Part shown: in pieces, positions 19,061-33,243 of the stretch
How positions within the stretch are numbered: the stretch's first letter is position 1
How the letters are laid out: each line of letters starts with the position of its first letter
DNA from: Ischnura elegans
Lineage: Eukaryota > Arthropoda > Insecta > Odonata > Coenagrionidae
Direction: 5' to 3'
Assembly: GCF_921293095.1 (NCBI RefSeq)
Contig: NC_060252.1
Span: 76,900,866 to 76,964,865, forward strand
DNA length: 64,000 bases
Program-made: the position numbers and the translations under genes
Notes under the pieces: model-generated
What the model saw: the letters and a program-made list of their open reading frames with translations, nothing else
What the model was told of the DNA's origin: nothing
Database searches by the model: none

Positions 19061-22000
19061 ACCTAGTTTTAGCGTTAAGAAAGTTGTCTTCCATGTAATT
19101 TCCCGTAATATGGTCATGTCTATGAATGCCACAGATAAACTTAACCCATACAATCATTATCATTTTCATCATAATTCATAGAATATCTTTGTAATAGGTG
19201 AAGATATTTAATTAGCCGTACAGAGAAATACAACCAGACTATCGCCAAGAGAGGCAATCGGATGTAATTATGATTTTCATTACATATAAGACTAAAATAT
19301 TTCGTCATTCCTCATAATACCGCCATTATTAAAGAAAAAGAGGGTAGCTCACCTATTTTTAATTTCAATTTACTTCTATTTTGTTTAGTATGAAACACGT
19401 TTGCCCCTATCAAAACTTAATGTTTATTATTCTCTGCTTTTCTTCCCTGGTTGACTAAGTATCGTTTGGTGAATGATTAACGAAACATTTCAGTTGCACA
19501 TCTCAAGTTCATACTCCATGTCTTGTTATTTTTGAATTTTCCTAAAGTAATTGATTAGTACTGAACATAATGCCGTACGGTTTGTGTTAAAATGGCCGAG
19601 ATTTTGAGCGAAATTACAGCATGTGTGAAATATTTCAATAAATTCACGTGAAAACTCTTTTTGCGTTACGTGCGGGTAAAAGGTAAAATATTTCCCTCAC
19701 GTTCAGCAAACAGAATGCGAGCCTCACGTTTTTATGCGACACTCCCACATCAGAAAGGCTCCATAAACCTCATTATGGCTGCTTCTTATTTTCAATTATG
19801 AGTGCTAATTCCTCATTGAAACTCTAAGCACGAACGCTGGGATCCTATGCGCCTGAATAAAAAAAACGCATAAATGGAGTAATTCAAGCAACTTTTCATT
19901 CCCACTTTGTTTTTGCGTCGCCGCATATGTTTTCCCATGGTTCTTGGCGAGTAGAGCAGAACAAGTGTTTTAGTCACTTGAGGCCCACTAATTGTGTTTT
20001 AGTTTTTGCCTCACGAGGCCATTGAAGGAAAAAAGATCTCATTGTTTTTTTTATACGACATTTCCCTTCCACGAGTGTTAGCTCAAAACTTGGCTGAAGA
20101 ACGAATTGGTTCTCAAGTCCTGAACTCCTGGCCGTATGCAGGTCCTCTATGATGCCTGCGTTGCGGCTTTGTTTTTTTTCCATCTCTATTTCAACACACA
20201 CATAACCTAGGTCTGTGGTACTTTGTTGAACTGCTTTGTAGGAGACAAAATTGTGAAATGGGAAACGCCCTAGTTTTTGAAAGGGCGCTTTTTTATATTA
20301 TAAAAATGTTGAATGACAAAAAATATCAACATATATGGCATTAACTCGATGTTATTGCAATAATCACATTTCTTAAAATTTTTAATATAATGCCTACTTC
20401 TTCAAATAGACGCTAAAAGAAAATGCATTCAGTGTATCCATACCTTGTATCGAACTTTGTCAGTCTGGACCACATTTCAATGTGATTTGCGGAGATATGG
20501 TGCCAATTTTCATTTAACTTACTGAGATTGATAATTTACCAGTGGGTACCGCCGTTGCCATGTGAATGCGTCAACAATAACAGTTATATGATTTGAAAAG
20601 TATGCTTAAGGCTTGAAAATTGTCGGCAATACTTTTGCATATCCTTGTACCTTGTTCTCACGACTTCTCTTAATCAAAACCTTCATGTTAACAAATGCTC
20701 TAACATACACAACCGATTCTCTTATACGCACCTTGATGTATTACATTTTATTATTCATTTGATCTTCAACTAATAGTCAAATAAAAAATCGAACTTCAAT
20801 ACAGATAAAGTCTTTGCAGTTTTCTTTAACGTTTTGGGTGCATACAAATTTTGATAAATTTGAGAAGAGTTATTCGGTAAAAAGAGCGGTAGAAGAAATA
20901 ATATCCACAATTAGTGGTGATTTCAGATCCTTGTGAAGTCATGAGAACAAACGTTCTTCAAATCTGAAGCTGTTAGTCAGAACTTTCTTCAAAACTTAGC
21001 CTAGCGTTCTGTCAAATACTTTGAATAGGTGAAAGCATGCTCATGAACACACCTTCATGATTAAATTGATAAAATTTCGTACCTGAAATTTTAACGTAAT
21101 CCTTATTAATTCATTACCTTGTAATTACATGTTAACTGCTGTTACAAATATATATTTGGCATTGAAAACCACAAATAGATTATATGCCTCGATTGACCCT
21201 GTAATTCAATACATTTCAATTATTAAAGTGCGGAGAGGAATCAGAAATTACCGTCGTTAGGCCTGCTGCAACAGAAGTCATTGTGTTAGGCAAGTTCTTC
21301 AGAAAAGGTATTGACATATTCCGCCATATTCCTTAATGATTCAAATCCCTTTACGAGTAATGCAGATTAGTTTGCTAAGCCCATTTGAAAGGAAATCAGA
21401 TCGAGCATAAGGATTAGGTATCAACCAAGCATAATAGTCATCCAGTACAATGCGAAATAGAACCCTCATGATAGCTTAATAGCTATTGCACACTGACCTG
21501 CTTTAATTCATAAGTGCTGCAATACTAGTTCAATGCTAGTTCCTAGTTATGGCATTGCAGCCTTCGACCAATTATTCTACCCTTCGCAGATGTTATGCAA
21601 TCCTCCATTTCCATATCTTCCTTAAGCTCGCAAAGGTGAGTTTAATCACCAATTCTGCCTAAGCACACGTTTAATGGCTTTGTTGCACATGTCATATACT
21701 TAAGAGCGGGGAAGGCAATTGTCAAAGGTGAAATACTCCCAAATACGCGAGAGACAAGATACTTTTCCAGTGGATAATGCTATAGAACTTTGGAACCGGA
21801 AACAGTGTGTGAATGAATTTACATAGGTATTGCACCTAATTAGTGGACATCTGAATGGCAAAATGCATACTGATTTTTGAAAATTGTCCTATGGGGACTT
21901 GATCGTATCATTGTTGCCTCTATTTATTCGTATCCTCGCCTTCTGCCATCTCAGAAAGTCCGTATTGTTTCAAATAAAAGTTGGGGTCAATTAAATGCCT

Positions 22001-25000
22001 TACTTATTATGAAAAAAATAATTCCAGCAGACCCCGTATCAAAACGATTAAATAAAAATTGGTCAGTCGTAGGATTTAAATTTCTGCCGGGTGCATGTTT
22101 CAATTGATAATATTACAGAAGTATAACGATTTTGCATTTAAGCTTCGCAACTTTTTTTCAATTTTACGACCTAAATCTAAACAATGGACCATAATATCTA
22201 GGTCTTTCATATTTGCAAAATATGCATCGGGCATTTTTAGGCTATTTTAGAAGGTATCCTGCGTCTTATTCTCTATCTTTATGTAAACGGACGATAAAAT
22301 AGATATCCCACCCTTTTTGACACCTGGGAAAGTCCTTCGTTCAGACTCATCAATTTCGAAAAGTAATTGTTTGCCATTGTCTGTGGCAACTACGTTCCTT
22401 TTTCCTATTTAAGGCCTCATTGTGAAATGAAGGTAACACAATTTTACTTAAAATGTATGCATATTCCCTTCTTATGCTTTGCATGCACTATTGAATCCAA
22501 AGTCTGTGTGAATTATCTTTTCAAATCGTTCGCTATTATTGTACACCGCGTACAATCGATAGCGAAAACATGTTCATTGGTGGAATTGAGGGTGCACGTA
22601 AAATATTTTACCATATGATCAGTTGTGTTCGTCTTCTCATAAAAATTTGTCTACACTTGAGCTCCCAAATATTAAATGAAACTTTGAAAACATGATAAAG
22701 TACCATCATAAGTATTTGTGTTACCGGCATTGAAATCTTCGTTCACATTAATATCCATTACAATTTTTCTGAGAAAATGATAACCTACGAGCAAATAGCA
22801 TGGTAATTGCGGACATTTTGATCCCCTTCCCCGGACGAGGTAATTTATGTCATTATTGTGTGAAAACCAATTAATAGTAAAAATTAAATTTCATCATTAA
22901 TTCCGAGTCCCGTACTGCAGTCAGAATCTTCCTAAATGCGGAAATGAATGAAAAAAGTAACCCAGGCGCCCCCTTATAATGCAATTCCAAGACGGATGAA
23001 TGGGGCCTGCGGTGGATATTGCGTCACTGGACGATCCTCGGCTCCACTTCCGCTGTCCTCGTCATCGACGCATTAATGGAGGACCAAGTGGGAGTGGGGG
23101 GAACGGTGAAAGGGAAACCAAGCCTTTAAAAAAATGGAAAAAATGAGGGGGTGCGTCGCCCTCTCTGAACATTTCGAAGGCGGTATTAGGAAATAAAATT
23201 TATAAAAAAAATTATTCCCTCCGGGTGGCCTAAATTCTCTTTTTTGATATTTTCGAGAGAAAAAAGTGTGAGTCACTCAAGAGCTTTGTGGAAAAAACTA
23301 AGAGGGATATTAGGAAGGTTTTTCATGTGGTCCCGGATGTTTTCTCATCGCGATGCTTCGAAAGGTCCCAGTATACAGCGCACAAAAAGACTGCGTCTTT
23401 CCCCTCTGGCACACTCCTCTCCGTGCTTACAATTAGTTGTGAAGTTTCTATAATCAATTTGACTTCATAGAAGTGTGACTCGTGAACAAGATCGTTTGGG
23501 GATGATGTGGCGGATCGTGTTTAGTCTATTTTATTAGTTTACCATATTGATTTTTTGAGGTTAGTATTTATTTCACGTATCTTCTGAATTTTTATTTTTG
23601 GAGGAAAGGGTTAATTTGAAGCCATGCTGGAGTATGATGTGAATATTTGATCTCTTTGTTAAACTTGGCATACTTTTTCATTTTGCTGTTCCAAAATATT
23701 TGGTCTGTCGTTTGATTATGAAATCAATGCGGAGGATCTTGTCGCTAGTGCTCCTTAACATGGCCGGAATTAATTACTTCTCTCGTGACCTATATTAATC
23801 TAAAAATACGTCCGAAGAAAGTCACTGAAATATTTGGAGCTATTTTAACACAGAACTATTAGCATATTACACGTAAGCAAAAAAAAACTAGTAAAAGCTT
23901 ATATTCGATTACTTACGTATTTTGAAAATTAACTTAATATTTCTCCTGGTGAGTAATCGACTTCTTCCTTTTTCTGATGGCCTAACGTACGGTTACGTTC
24001 ATAAAGCTGAATACCACTGTAATGACTTTAAACTATTACTTTGGAGATTCTAACGTTCTTTATGATGGAAAAAGTATCATTTTGGAACTAAAATATATCT
24101 TTATTTCACTATTATGTAGTCAAAATAAATTGTGTATTTGTGCTTTATTTAGTATTTCAATTCAATGCATCACAGTACTTGCCTTGTATACAACTTAGTT
24201 ATTATGAGTGTGCTAATGAACTGGCCAATTGTAATCAGAGGATGTATCATGGGATGACTGTTATAAAATGCAGTTAAATCTCTTGCGAAATTAAAGTAGT
24301 TACACAAAATAAAGTAAATGAGGCAAACAGGCAAGATGTAGTAGAACGAACATGCTGATTTACTGATAAAGAGTGATTTCACTTTTCCACGAATTTTTTA
24401 AATAACTTTACCACGCGTTTCGATTATTAGGTAATTTTAGTACATTTTACTCTGTATATTGCAATGGAAAAATGAACCGTTGGGTCAAAGCGCGTCGTAC
24501 ATTACTCAATAAATTGGTGTAAAATTTCCCTTTTTCATTAAATTAGTTATGTAAATAAATAAATGTGCTATAATTTCATTCTTCGAGCCTACACATAAAT
24601 ATCGCAGCGTAAGTGAAGCTTAACTTGGTTGTTTCTATCGGCGGGGAATACATAAAACCGGCTCCATCTATTCAGCTTTACATCAGGACCAATGGATCGA
24701 TAAATTTTGCGATGAAGCAATACACAACATAGATTTTCCATCCTTGATTGATGATTTTGATTTAAAAAAACGTTGCTTTGGAACGTTAAAAATTTCTTTC
24801 GTTGGTATTAACTGTCACACTTAAGGATTGCATGTCCACCATGCCGCCAAATATACCAGGCGACAGATTTTTATGCTGCGTGACAGCGATTTTTTAGGGA
24901 GTTCCATGATAAGAATCTTAGTAACTCGCTGAGGCCATTGACAAAATCGTCGTCACTTCATAACGCCTAAGCATAATCTACGGATATCAGGAATAGAGTG

Positions 25001-27120
25001 CCTTGCGTGCATATCGTATCACTGACTCGAAAGACGTGGTTAATCGATCAAAAATGGGGTCACCGTGGACGGATACGTAAAATTGGGGTACGCACGCGTT
25101 TGATGATCTTCCACAAGTTAGAAAATCCTCATAATGACTTAGGATGGAAGGCTACCTATCTGGAGATGACCAGTTTCTTTCTAGTACCATTAGTGTATCC
25201 GCTCTCAAAATCAAAAAAATTTACTCTCCCCAATCTATCCACACACCGTTCAAATTTTTGATACTGTCCCTCTTATTACCTGGCTTACGCCCTGTTATGT
25301 GTTTAACGCTCATTATGCACTAATCACCGTACCTTCCGATACGAATATTGGTTGTTCGACTACAGTTGGGTCAACATTTTTAAATTTAGAAGACACGTAC
25401 ATTTTTTAAATCTTTTGGTAATTTTGAATCCCCCCCCCTGAATTTGTGATGTAGCTTTTACCTGTTTTTATTGACATTAAAAGCACTGAAAATAAATGGA
25501 CTGTACATAAATGGAGGGGAAAGTGGTCCTGCGCCATATCATCTGCCATTTACCGCAGATGGCGAAGAGCTAAATCTCCATAGCCGTGTCGGGATAATTT
25601 CATAACTTGAGAGTGCCATGGTACGTACCTATGATTCAACCAATTGAAGACTCATTGTTTATCTTAAGGGGCTGGCAGCGTAACAATTGCTGGACAAAAT
25701 GTTGGTGAAATAGTTGTCCTCGCTCCATTTGTATTAAATTATTTCCAGTACTTTGAAATTACTCTAGCTTTTGCAGTGGAGTCTTGCAGCCCATACTATG
25801 TCTACCACTGAATGTAGGTATATGTAGTGAATTCCTGCTGTAAGCTAGCTTGTCAAAACATTATTGCCCGACGAATAACACACTTTTTGCCCCAGGTGGC
25901 TTCAAATCATACCATTCAGTACCTAGCTGTAACAAAGGCTTGCTGCTTGACCAGTATTTACCAGGACTTCTCCCAAAATTTCGATTTTATGTTGCTCTAA
26001 CTTGAATATTCCCTGGAGTTCTCGCTGTCATCGATGGGATAATAAAGTTAATGCAGCAATAACTTAGTGTGTTTGTTGAGTCCATTAATAATTAACCCAT
26101 CTATTAATTATTTTATGGGGTTAATTGCAAGCAATTAATCTTTCGATTACAGTTTACTCTGTATCTATGTTTGCCGTACAGCATTCTGGCCTACCGCCCT
26201 ATCGCGATATTGACTATCTATTCAGGGACCTATTCTAATATCCTCCGTTGGGGAACTGTGTTGCTAAGCCATTATAAACAAAGGTAAGATTTCTATTGCC
26301 GTAGATGATAGGAGATGACGATGCATACTTTCAAGGCTCCATTAAAATCTAAAAACTCCTCTTCCAACTTTCATTCCATTAAGAGGAAACACACATAGTT
26401 TCGGATTGAACCTGAAGCGAAAATGGGTTCAACCTTCGATCGTTTACGTGAAAAATATGCCCCTTTATACCCTATAACATTAAGGCAAGTGATCCAAACA
26501 TCAACCGACACTTGCGCAATTCATTTCTACGTGGTCATATTTGGAATTCTTTTCCCATTGGCACATTATGTGCGGCATTTAATTAACACTAGAGATATGT
26601 TAGCCATAAAATATATTTTTTTCTAGTCTGGTTAATCTTTAATTCAATCAGTGTTCATTTGGTTTTTCAGCTGCCATATAGTTTTACACCCAGCATTGTT
26701 TTCCATTTATGCTTTATGCTGAGCGTTATAAACACACGTTTTTTCACACTAGCAAATTTCCTGCTCACTTTCTTTACTAGCTCATTATTAGAAATTTGAA
26801 AGTGGCAGTTTGGTGTCATTCTCACATAAAATTGATTTAAATACAGATAGTACTTGGATACAAATGTCCTGCAGGAAAAAGTAGCCACGAACCCTTACGC
26901 AGTACCATTACGTTGTTTTTATTACTACTCCATCAAATGATGCTAATTTTGAAATCGAAAGCACAGGCGAGAACTTATTTTCCCAAAATAACCATTACAA
27001 TGCTAACTATGTACTTATTTATTTCCAGGAATGCTACTATTCCACGAATAAGTATTTAAAATATTTGCCACCATTATATTCCGGTACTTAATTCCGAGTG
27101 AAATTCATTGTACGAGTATT
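19061..27120. other. 8-kb gene-free AT-rich stretch
   Basis: I see no coding, RNA or transposon signature that I can support. The open frames are short and have no recognisable motif. A C-run lies at 25430-25438. 22960-23420 is somewhat G+C-richer but has no feature. Confidence 0.4.
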
Positions 27121-27580
27121 ATATTAAAAACGTCGTTCAGCTTTTTTTCTGGTGATTTCAGTCGAAAACTGTAGAATTACTCTGTAACAGCCACTTGGAG
27201 GAGAAAAGAGAAAGAGCATTGCCCTCAGAATGCCATCAATCTCGCGAATGCGACTTGGTCGTGAGGGAATCGCAAGTTCTCCCTGGATATAGCTCCGCGA
27301 ATATCTCCCCCGTTGCCTCCTCACAAGCAAAACTTTCCCGTCCTTTCTTTCTTTCGCGCTCGCTCGAGTGAATTCTCGTGGCACACGTAAAATCCTCGCC
27401 CGGACGACGACGAGCCACACTCCAAAAGCCGCGCGCCTCTAACCTCTCCACGCTAATCTGGGACTTGCGGCAAGCTATTCAGCGCCCGAGAGTTAGAGCG
27501 TATGCAGTATTGAATGCGTCGACACGCAAATGTTCCGTGAAGTTAATTTTTCCAGCTTTTAGTTGTCCGACCGGGTAAAG
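27121..27580. other. GC-rich block with both-strand open frames
   Basis: This local rise in G+C and CpG has overlapping frames on both strands (27124-27578). The products are Arg/Ser-rich and unrecognised. It could be a regulatory island or a non-coding exon; I cannot decide. Confidence 0.25.
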
Positions 27581-27699
27581 TTTTTCATGCGAGTGAGAAG
27601 TATTCCGTTCGCTGTTCAACGCGTTTTTACCCGTGTTCCGTAAAGCATGTATTCACTTGTTTTATCTATTTTATCATGAGCATGCTATGTTTATCTGAG

Positions 27700-28990
27700 T
27701 AATATTTTTCGAAGGCAATAAAATATACGAATCATATCGTAAACTAATTTAGTCCCAATTTATGAAATATTGGCATTCCTGGAAATTATTTCATTGTTTC
27801 AATTGCAATAGATTATTTGGATCAATCATTTCTTTAGATTACAATTTGAAGGTAGCAATCAGCATGTATTTATTGAATATAATTTTAAATAATTAAGTTA
27901 TATTCCACTCTACTTTGTGTTCGCTCGTTTTAACTGGGATAAATTGCTGATTTTTTTATTCTAATATCATATTTATTTCACTTGGTTACTGTGGGAATTA
28001 CACTGACCTGTGGATATCATGTCGCCAAACGTTTTGTGCCAATGCATGAAGTAAAGCAGGTATTGGTTATATTATCGCGTTGATAATAACTCATCTGATA
28101 ATTCATCCTATTAACAATCATCGCGAATATACTCGGGTAGAGACGAATAAAATTTCCAAACAATATATGATCATGCTTATTAACTCCCTGTGATGTGGTG
28201 CAATGAATTACAGTTCAATATAATTCAAAACTTTTACCTCCGTGAAAAGTATGCTGATCAACTTACCTCATCTTTATGAGTACTCGTTATCTTCATCATT
28301 GTTGTGTGAAGCATCTATTGTCGTTGAACTACTTCCAAAATAATATTTTGTAGGGTTTATAATTGCAACCAATGAAGTTGGCTGCGCCGGACTAATACTA
28401 CTCTCATGACATTCAAATGAAGGAGAATGTTTTAGTAAATTATTTTCATCCTAATTAATGGAATATTGGAATTCCTAGAAATTATTCCATTAACGACATT
28501 TTAATAGTTTTCGGCTTAATCAACTTTTAATTATGATTTTTAGGTAGCAATCAACCAAAATTGATTGAATATCGTTCAAAAGAATTAATTTATATTGCAA
28601 TCTACTTGATGTTTGCTCGTTTTAACCGGGATGAGTTGCTGAATATTTTTATTCTCGTATTAAATATATTTCACTTGAATATTGTGGGAATGGTACTAAT
28701 ATGTGACTCACATTCTGAAAATGTTTATGTAAAAATATGTGAAGTAAGCCGTTTGTTAATACTCCATCGAGTATTCAACATATTACCGATTCCCGATCAA
28801 ATGTACTCGGTTGGTGATTGGTAATGTACTCTATCCGAGCACATTTGGTCGGTAAATGGTAATTCGGCCGGCAACGAATAAAAAAATATACACTCATGCT
28901 TATATACTCCCTGTGATATAGTGCAATGAAGTACAATGCAGTGTAATACAAAAGTTTTGCTTCCCTGAAAATTATGCTGGATGACTTATA
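27700..28990. repeat. Diverged tandem duplication, ~0.7-kb unit
   Basis: Unit 1 (about 27720-28270) and unit 2 (about 28440-28990) share ordered landmarks: ATTGGnATTCCTnGAAATTATT, GGTAGCAATCA, TTGCTCGTTTTAACnGGGAT, TATTTCACTTG, ACTCCCTGTGAT and ATGCTGATnAACTTA. Landmark offsets range from about 690 to 725 bp because of indels. There is no coding in either unit. It is old judging from the divergence. Confidence 0.7.
28782..28863. repeat. Imperfect 29-bp inverted repeat
   Basis: The arms at 28782-28810 (ATTACCGATT...ACTCGG) and 28835-28863 (CCGAGC...GGTAAT) pair with few mismatches across a 24-base loop. It lies inside unit 2 of the duplicated block and could be a small MITE or cruciform-prone site. 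Confidence 0.6.
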
Positions 28991-30600
28991 TCTCTTAAAT
29001 TGTTTTATATAAGAAGATAATTTTTGCATTATATTTTTAGATGAACAGTCAGATTGCCTTGAATTGCTTTTAAGATAAATATAACTTTTCACTGAAAGAA
29101 GTAGCGAGATATTTATGTGCATTGAGTAATATGAGCCTTTAGATCACGTTTCGTAGGTAGCGTTGTATTTTTCTTTCTGGGGAATACTCAAACATTAGTA
29201 TTGTTCAGTGTTTTTTTTAATAAAAATGATGCGAGCAACATCAATGTTGCATTATGATTGTGAGTCAACCATATGTGTTAATCATGGAACAACACAAATT
29301 ACCTGGCCTTCTGAAATGAAAAAGGGAGTATATTTGGTTGTTATTCAAGGTATCCTGCTGTTGGATTGTTGGCAATGTTAGATTACATGGAAGATTTTAC
29401 GAATCACCTCGCCTGCCCCCCCCCCCCAACTTGAACTTATCACTTCAATTCATGGTAACCCCATTCGAATGTTGCCCTTTCATTCTATCCATATCCTAAC
29501 TTTCGTCCTTCCCCTCCCACTTACCTCTAATCTCACCACCATGGGTAGCACTTCTTCACTGCTTTTCCTCTCCCTCTCACCTTTTTCGTTCTTCTTTATA
29601 CTCTTATCTCGAATGCCTCCATTCTTATTTTGTTCCTCTTTCGTTGTCATCTAAGTACCCGCTCCGGAAAGCGCTACATACAAAGCAGTATATTTGGTAG
29701 CTAATACATATAGTTTGCATTAATTGCGTATAAATTGTCATCATTTACCCAACACTGTTTATTTTTATCGGATGCAAATAATGCATGAGTAGGTTTTTGT
29801 TTGTAGGAATACGATCAGTATTTGTTCACCCGTAATGACTCGAGTTTTTCATAACGTGAGTGTAAGTTCTATAATTTCTGTGAAACCACTGAATGTGGGG
29901 GACATAGACATTTATGATATCACTATGCACCAATTACGACCGATTTTAGAAGAAAAAAATAAACCAAGAAAGGGAAAGACTTAGTTTGACCTCTCAACGA
30001 AAGGGGCAAGATAAAAGATACTCTAAAATTGCCTTAAAATGGTAGGAAATAGGCAAACAAGTAATGTAATTAATGCTTCCCATGGTTTTATAACTATCAA
30101 AAATATATTTATGATAACAATTTACATATTCAAACTTTCGATGAACATGAAGATATGGTTTAATAAATTACTGGTAGCTGGAATATATTAAGCATTATTT
30201 AAATATTTGCTTAGTAAAATGTTAGTTACGACTGGAATGAATATCATACGGATCTAAACATAATAATTTATCGCACATTATATTTTTGATTTATCGTGTT
30301 ATGAAACACGTAGAAAACTTTAGGATTATATATATCCCAAAAAATGCATAGGAATAATGAATGCGCCTATTAGATAGACAGAATATATACATACATAGAA
30401 ATAGAGCAATATGCATTGATGATGTTTGGTGGTCATGTGTTGAAAGCTTAATCTTGGCGGTTATTTTGTAGACAACTTTTAGAATACTCTTTCTGACGTA
30501 AATTCCGATTTTCGTTTCTTCCTCATATGTGCGTTGTGTCGCAGAAACGTTTCGGTATTTTTTAGCACAAGCCAAACTACTCAGACTATCTATTTCAGAA
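28991..30600. other. AT-rich DNA, no gene
   Basis: There is nothing that I can support as a gene. A C10 run lies near 29417-29428, and the pyrimidine-rich stretch 29470-29640 superficially resembles the CT-rich LINE 3' regions seen at 9360 and 58060. Confidence 0.4.
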
Positions 30601-33243
30601 TACAATCAGGGAGAGAATTGCGTGACAGGGAACTTATGCTTCGCCTTTGGTTCTGGTACCAGGAGTCAAGGAAGTTGCGACGAATTTAGGAATGGAGAGG
30701 AATGCCTTGGTGAGACTTAATTCAAACTGGCCCTTTCGAGGCACAGAAGGTATCGGCAATGCCCGAAGTTAGAGCTCAGCGGAAAACGTAGTTGCTCGCG
30801 CTGGCCGTGGGGACCGACTTTTGAAAGTGATTGTACATATAGAGAGATACGGGAGGACAAAAAGCTTGGGGACCGCTGCCGTAGAAGGTCACCGCGACAG
30901 AGGGGTAAAGAATTTAGCGGAGGTGGAACAAGCGAGAACTTTTCGAAGCCCGCAGCCCCACGATAGACTTGATCTTGGTCATTCTTCCTCGGACCGAGCG
31001 CTTGTTTTTCTTAAATTCTACCACAGCCCACGGAAAAACCACACGCCATCCCTCCCTTCCCTTACCTCCCCTTCGCCCCCCTCCTCCTCCCCATTTCCAC
31101 CCCCGGATCGACGTGCCGTGTGTGTTTCGAGTGCCTGCCTCAACGCGCCGTCGCGAGCCAAACCCCCTCCAACTCACCCCCTCCACACCCCTCCCCGTCC
31201 TCCTCCCCCCCTCTCTCGTACCCCTCCGGAATTCGTGTGTATACTCTTATATATATATCCTCATAGCGCTCCCATACCATGTTCAGTCTGCCGAAGGATC
31301 GTCCAGCAGACGGGGTCCTTCCGTTGATGTACTGTGTGCGCGCGCGGTTACAGTACCAACCCCCTCAAACCAACCCTTTATATTTTTCCAAAAAACCCTA
31401 TGACTTTCCTTTATTCTTTGCCTGACCTTTCCTGATATGGCAGTGGTCAGTGCGTAAATATCGCTGTAGTATTCACTTGATTTTTCGTTTCGTTTCCTTC
31501 CGTTTCCAATGCACTGAATTTTTGTATCACCAAATCTCACTCTTTTTAGTTTTCCACTCATCCATTCCGATTGCTTTCTTTCGGTTGGAACTTTCCTCGT
31601 GTAAATGTTTTTCTTAATTTTTTTCGTCCTTCTACTCGACGCGATCTCGATTCGAACCGGTTAACTCTCCGATTGGCTTCGCAAACAGTGTGAGACGGAC
31701 TCGCAGTGAGCCGTGTCTTCGGGATCGTGCCTGGTTACATCGGAGCGTGTGTCGTCCTCGCCTTTTTCCGTTCGATCAGTTTTATCTCCAGGATACGCCA
31801 ACCCAGCATTGCGCCTCTTTCTTATCGGGCGAGAAGACTTAGGTGGAAAAAGTTTCGTTTCCGGAGGCCGGGAGGAGGAAAAACGCAAAGAAAAATCTTT
31901 CCCGAAAATATGGAAGCCCTTTTCGTAACAGATCAAATGGTCCGAGATGAATGAAGAGCGATTGTGCGTACTGTGACGTGGTGTGATCAACCCCAATTAT
32001 CGTGGGATGCCACTCGTGATTTGCCGCTGAATCATCACCATCCATTCCGCCAAGGCCAAGAATATTTTGCAACAGGAATAAATCCGCCTATTAGACGGTT
32101 GAAAGTTAAAAATTAGTCTTCTTCGATATCCGTCGAAGCTTTAGAAGTGTTGTTTCCGTCAGTGAAGTGAAAGTGCTCAGCTTATCAACCTTTTTTTTGT
32201 TCATTTGCTAGGGAGTCGTTGTAGGTATTTTGTGACTTTTCTCCACAGAAAACCTCGTGTGTTGAAGAATTTCAAACTGTACAATTCTTGAGTCCCGGAG
32301 TTGAGATATTTCGCAAGGCGCACGGAGATTGCAGGCATAGATAGGTGTCGGGCATGATGAAGATAACCGCTTCCCACGGGCGTGGCACATTCGGGTCCCC
32401 GGAAAGGGTTCGCACATACGCCCGAATCAAAGTTTAACTCTATTAACAGCCAGATTCCCGGAAGAAGAGGAGAGCCAATCATGAAAGTGGTGTTCAACTC
32501 TCCTGATTTTCACACCACTTCTCAGAACCCATTTCATTTTCAATATATATATTATTCCTCGAAGTGCATGAATTTGTTGAAATTGACATAGATGCCTTCT
32601 AAGGAAATCAGATTAATGTTTGACGAGCGAATATGTCTCCCAGTCTTTGCCATTTAAAGCCCGTAACATGTCCTCATATATCGTCGTTCTTCTTGGTGTA
32701 ACGTACTTATAACCCATTCCTCTAATATATACATATATATAGGATATTTCATGGGCAGTTGGCAGTAAGTTTTGGCAAACACATCATCTCTGAGTTCTGG
32801 AAGGAATAACACTCGCAGTATCGGATCGGGTATCCTCGTAGAGGGGTATAACTTCTGAGCCCGTCTATCGCCGCCTGTTATCTGCAGGGACCGGGCCACA
32901 TGCCAACAACCGGACAACAAAGAACAGCCAGCTTATAGCTTCCCGGTGAACATTCTCGTCGGGATTCGATCGGGTATATCCTTGGAAGGAAGATACCTCG
33001 GGAGGATAAGATCTCTCTAACCGCCAGCACTCTCGGCTGTAAGCCAAGGATAGCAGAGGTTACGCTTCCATTACTCCGGTGTTCATCCCTGGTCGTACAC
33101 TGCCTGCCAGGAGGAGGCCTCGTGTCGGCCGTGGGGTACCGCCGCCGCCGCTGTCACCGTTTCCCGCCGTGGGATATGCCCTCGCATCGAACGGGGCACC
33201 GTGCTCTGTCCATCGCCGGCTGAACTCGCAACTGCCGCTCAGG
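30601..33243 (+). promoter_or_regulatory. CpG-rich upstream region of the TMTC gene
   Basis: Compared with the AT-rich surroundings, G+C and CpG content rises from about 30600 and peaks at 33060-33560. This region probably contains the promoter and 5' UTR of the TMTC gene. I cannot place the transcription start. TCAGT-type initiator matches occur (for example near 31779 and 32159), but none has a convincing downstream element. The open frames here are low-complexity and are not called. Confidence 0.4.
31045..31225 (+). repeat. Pyrimidine-rich strand-asymmetric tract
   Basis: About 180 bp of the + strand is nearly all C and T, with many CCCC and CCTCC runs (31050-31100, 31160-31215). Such polypyrimidine mirror-like tracts can form triplexes, and the opposite strand is rich in G-runs. 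It lies about 2 kb upstream of the TMTC start codon. Confidence 0.6.

Noticed and set aside
30821-31403. Overlapping open frames of 144-168 codons
   Set aside because: The peptides are Pro/Ser-rich translations of a polypyrimidine tract; frames on both strands are open for the same compositional reason.
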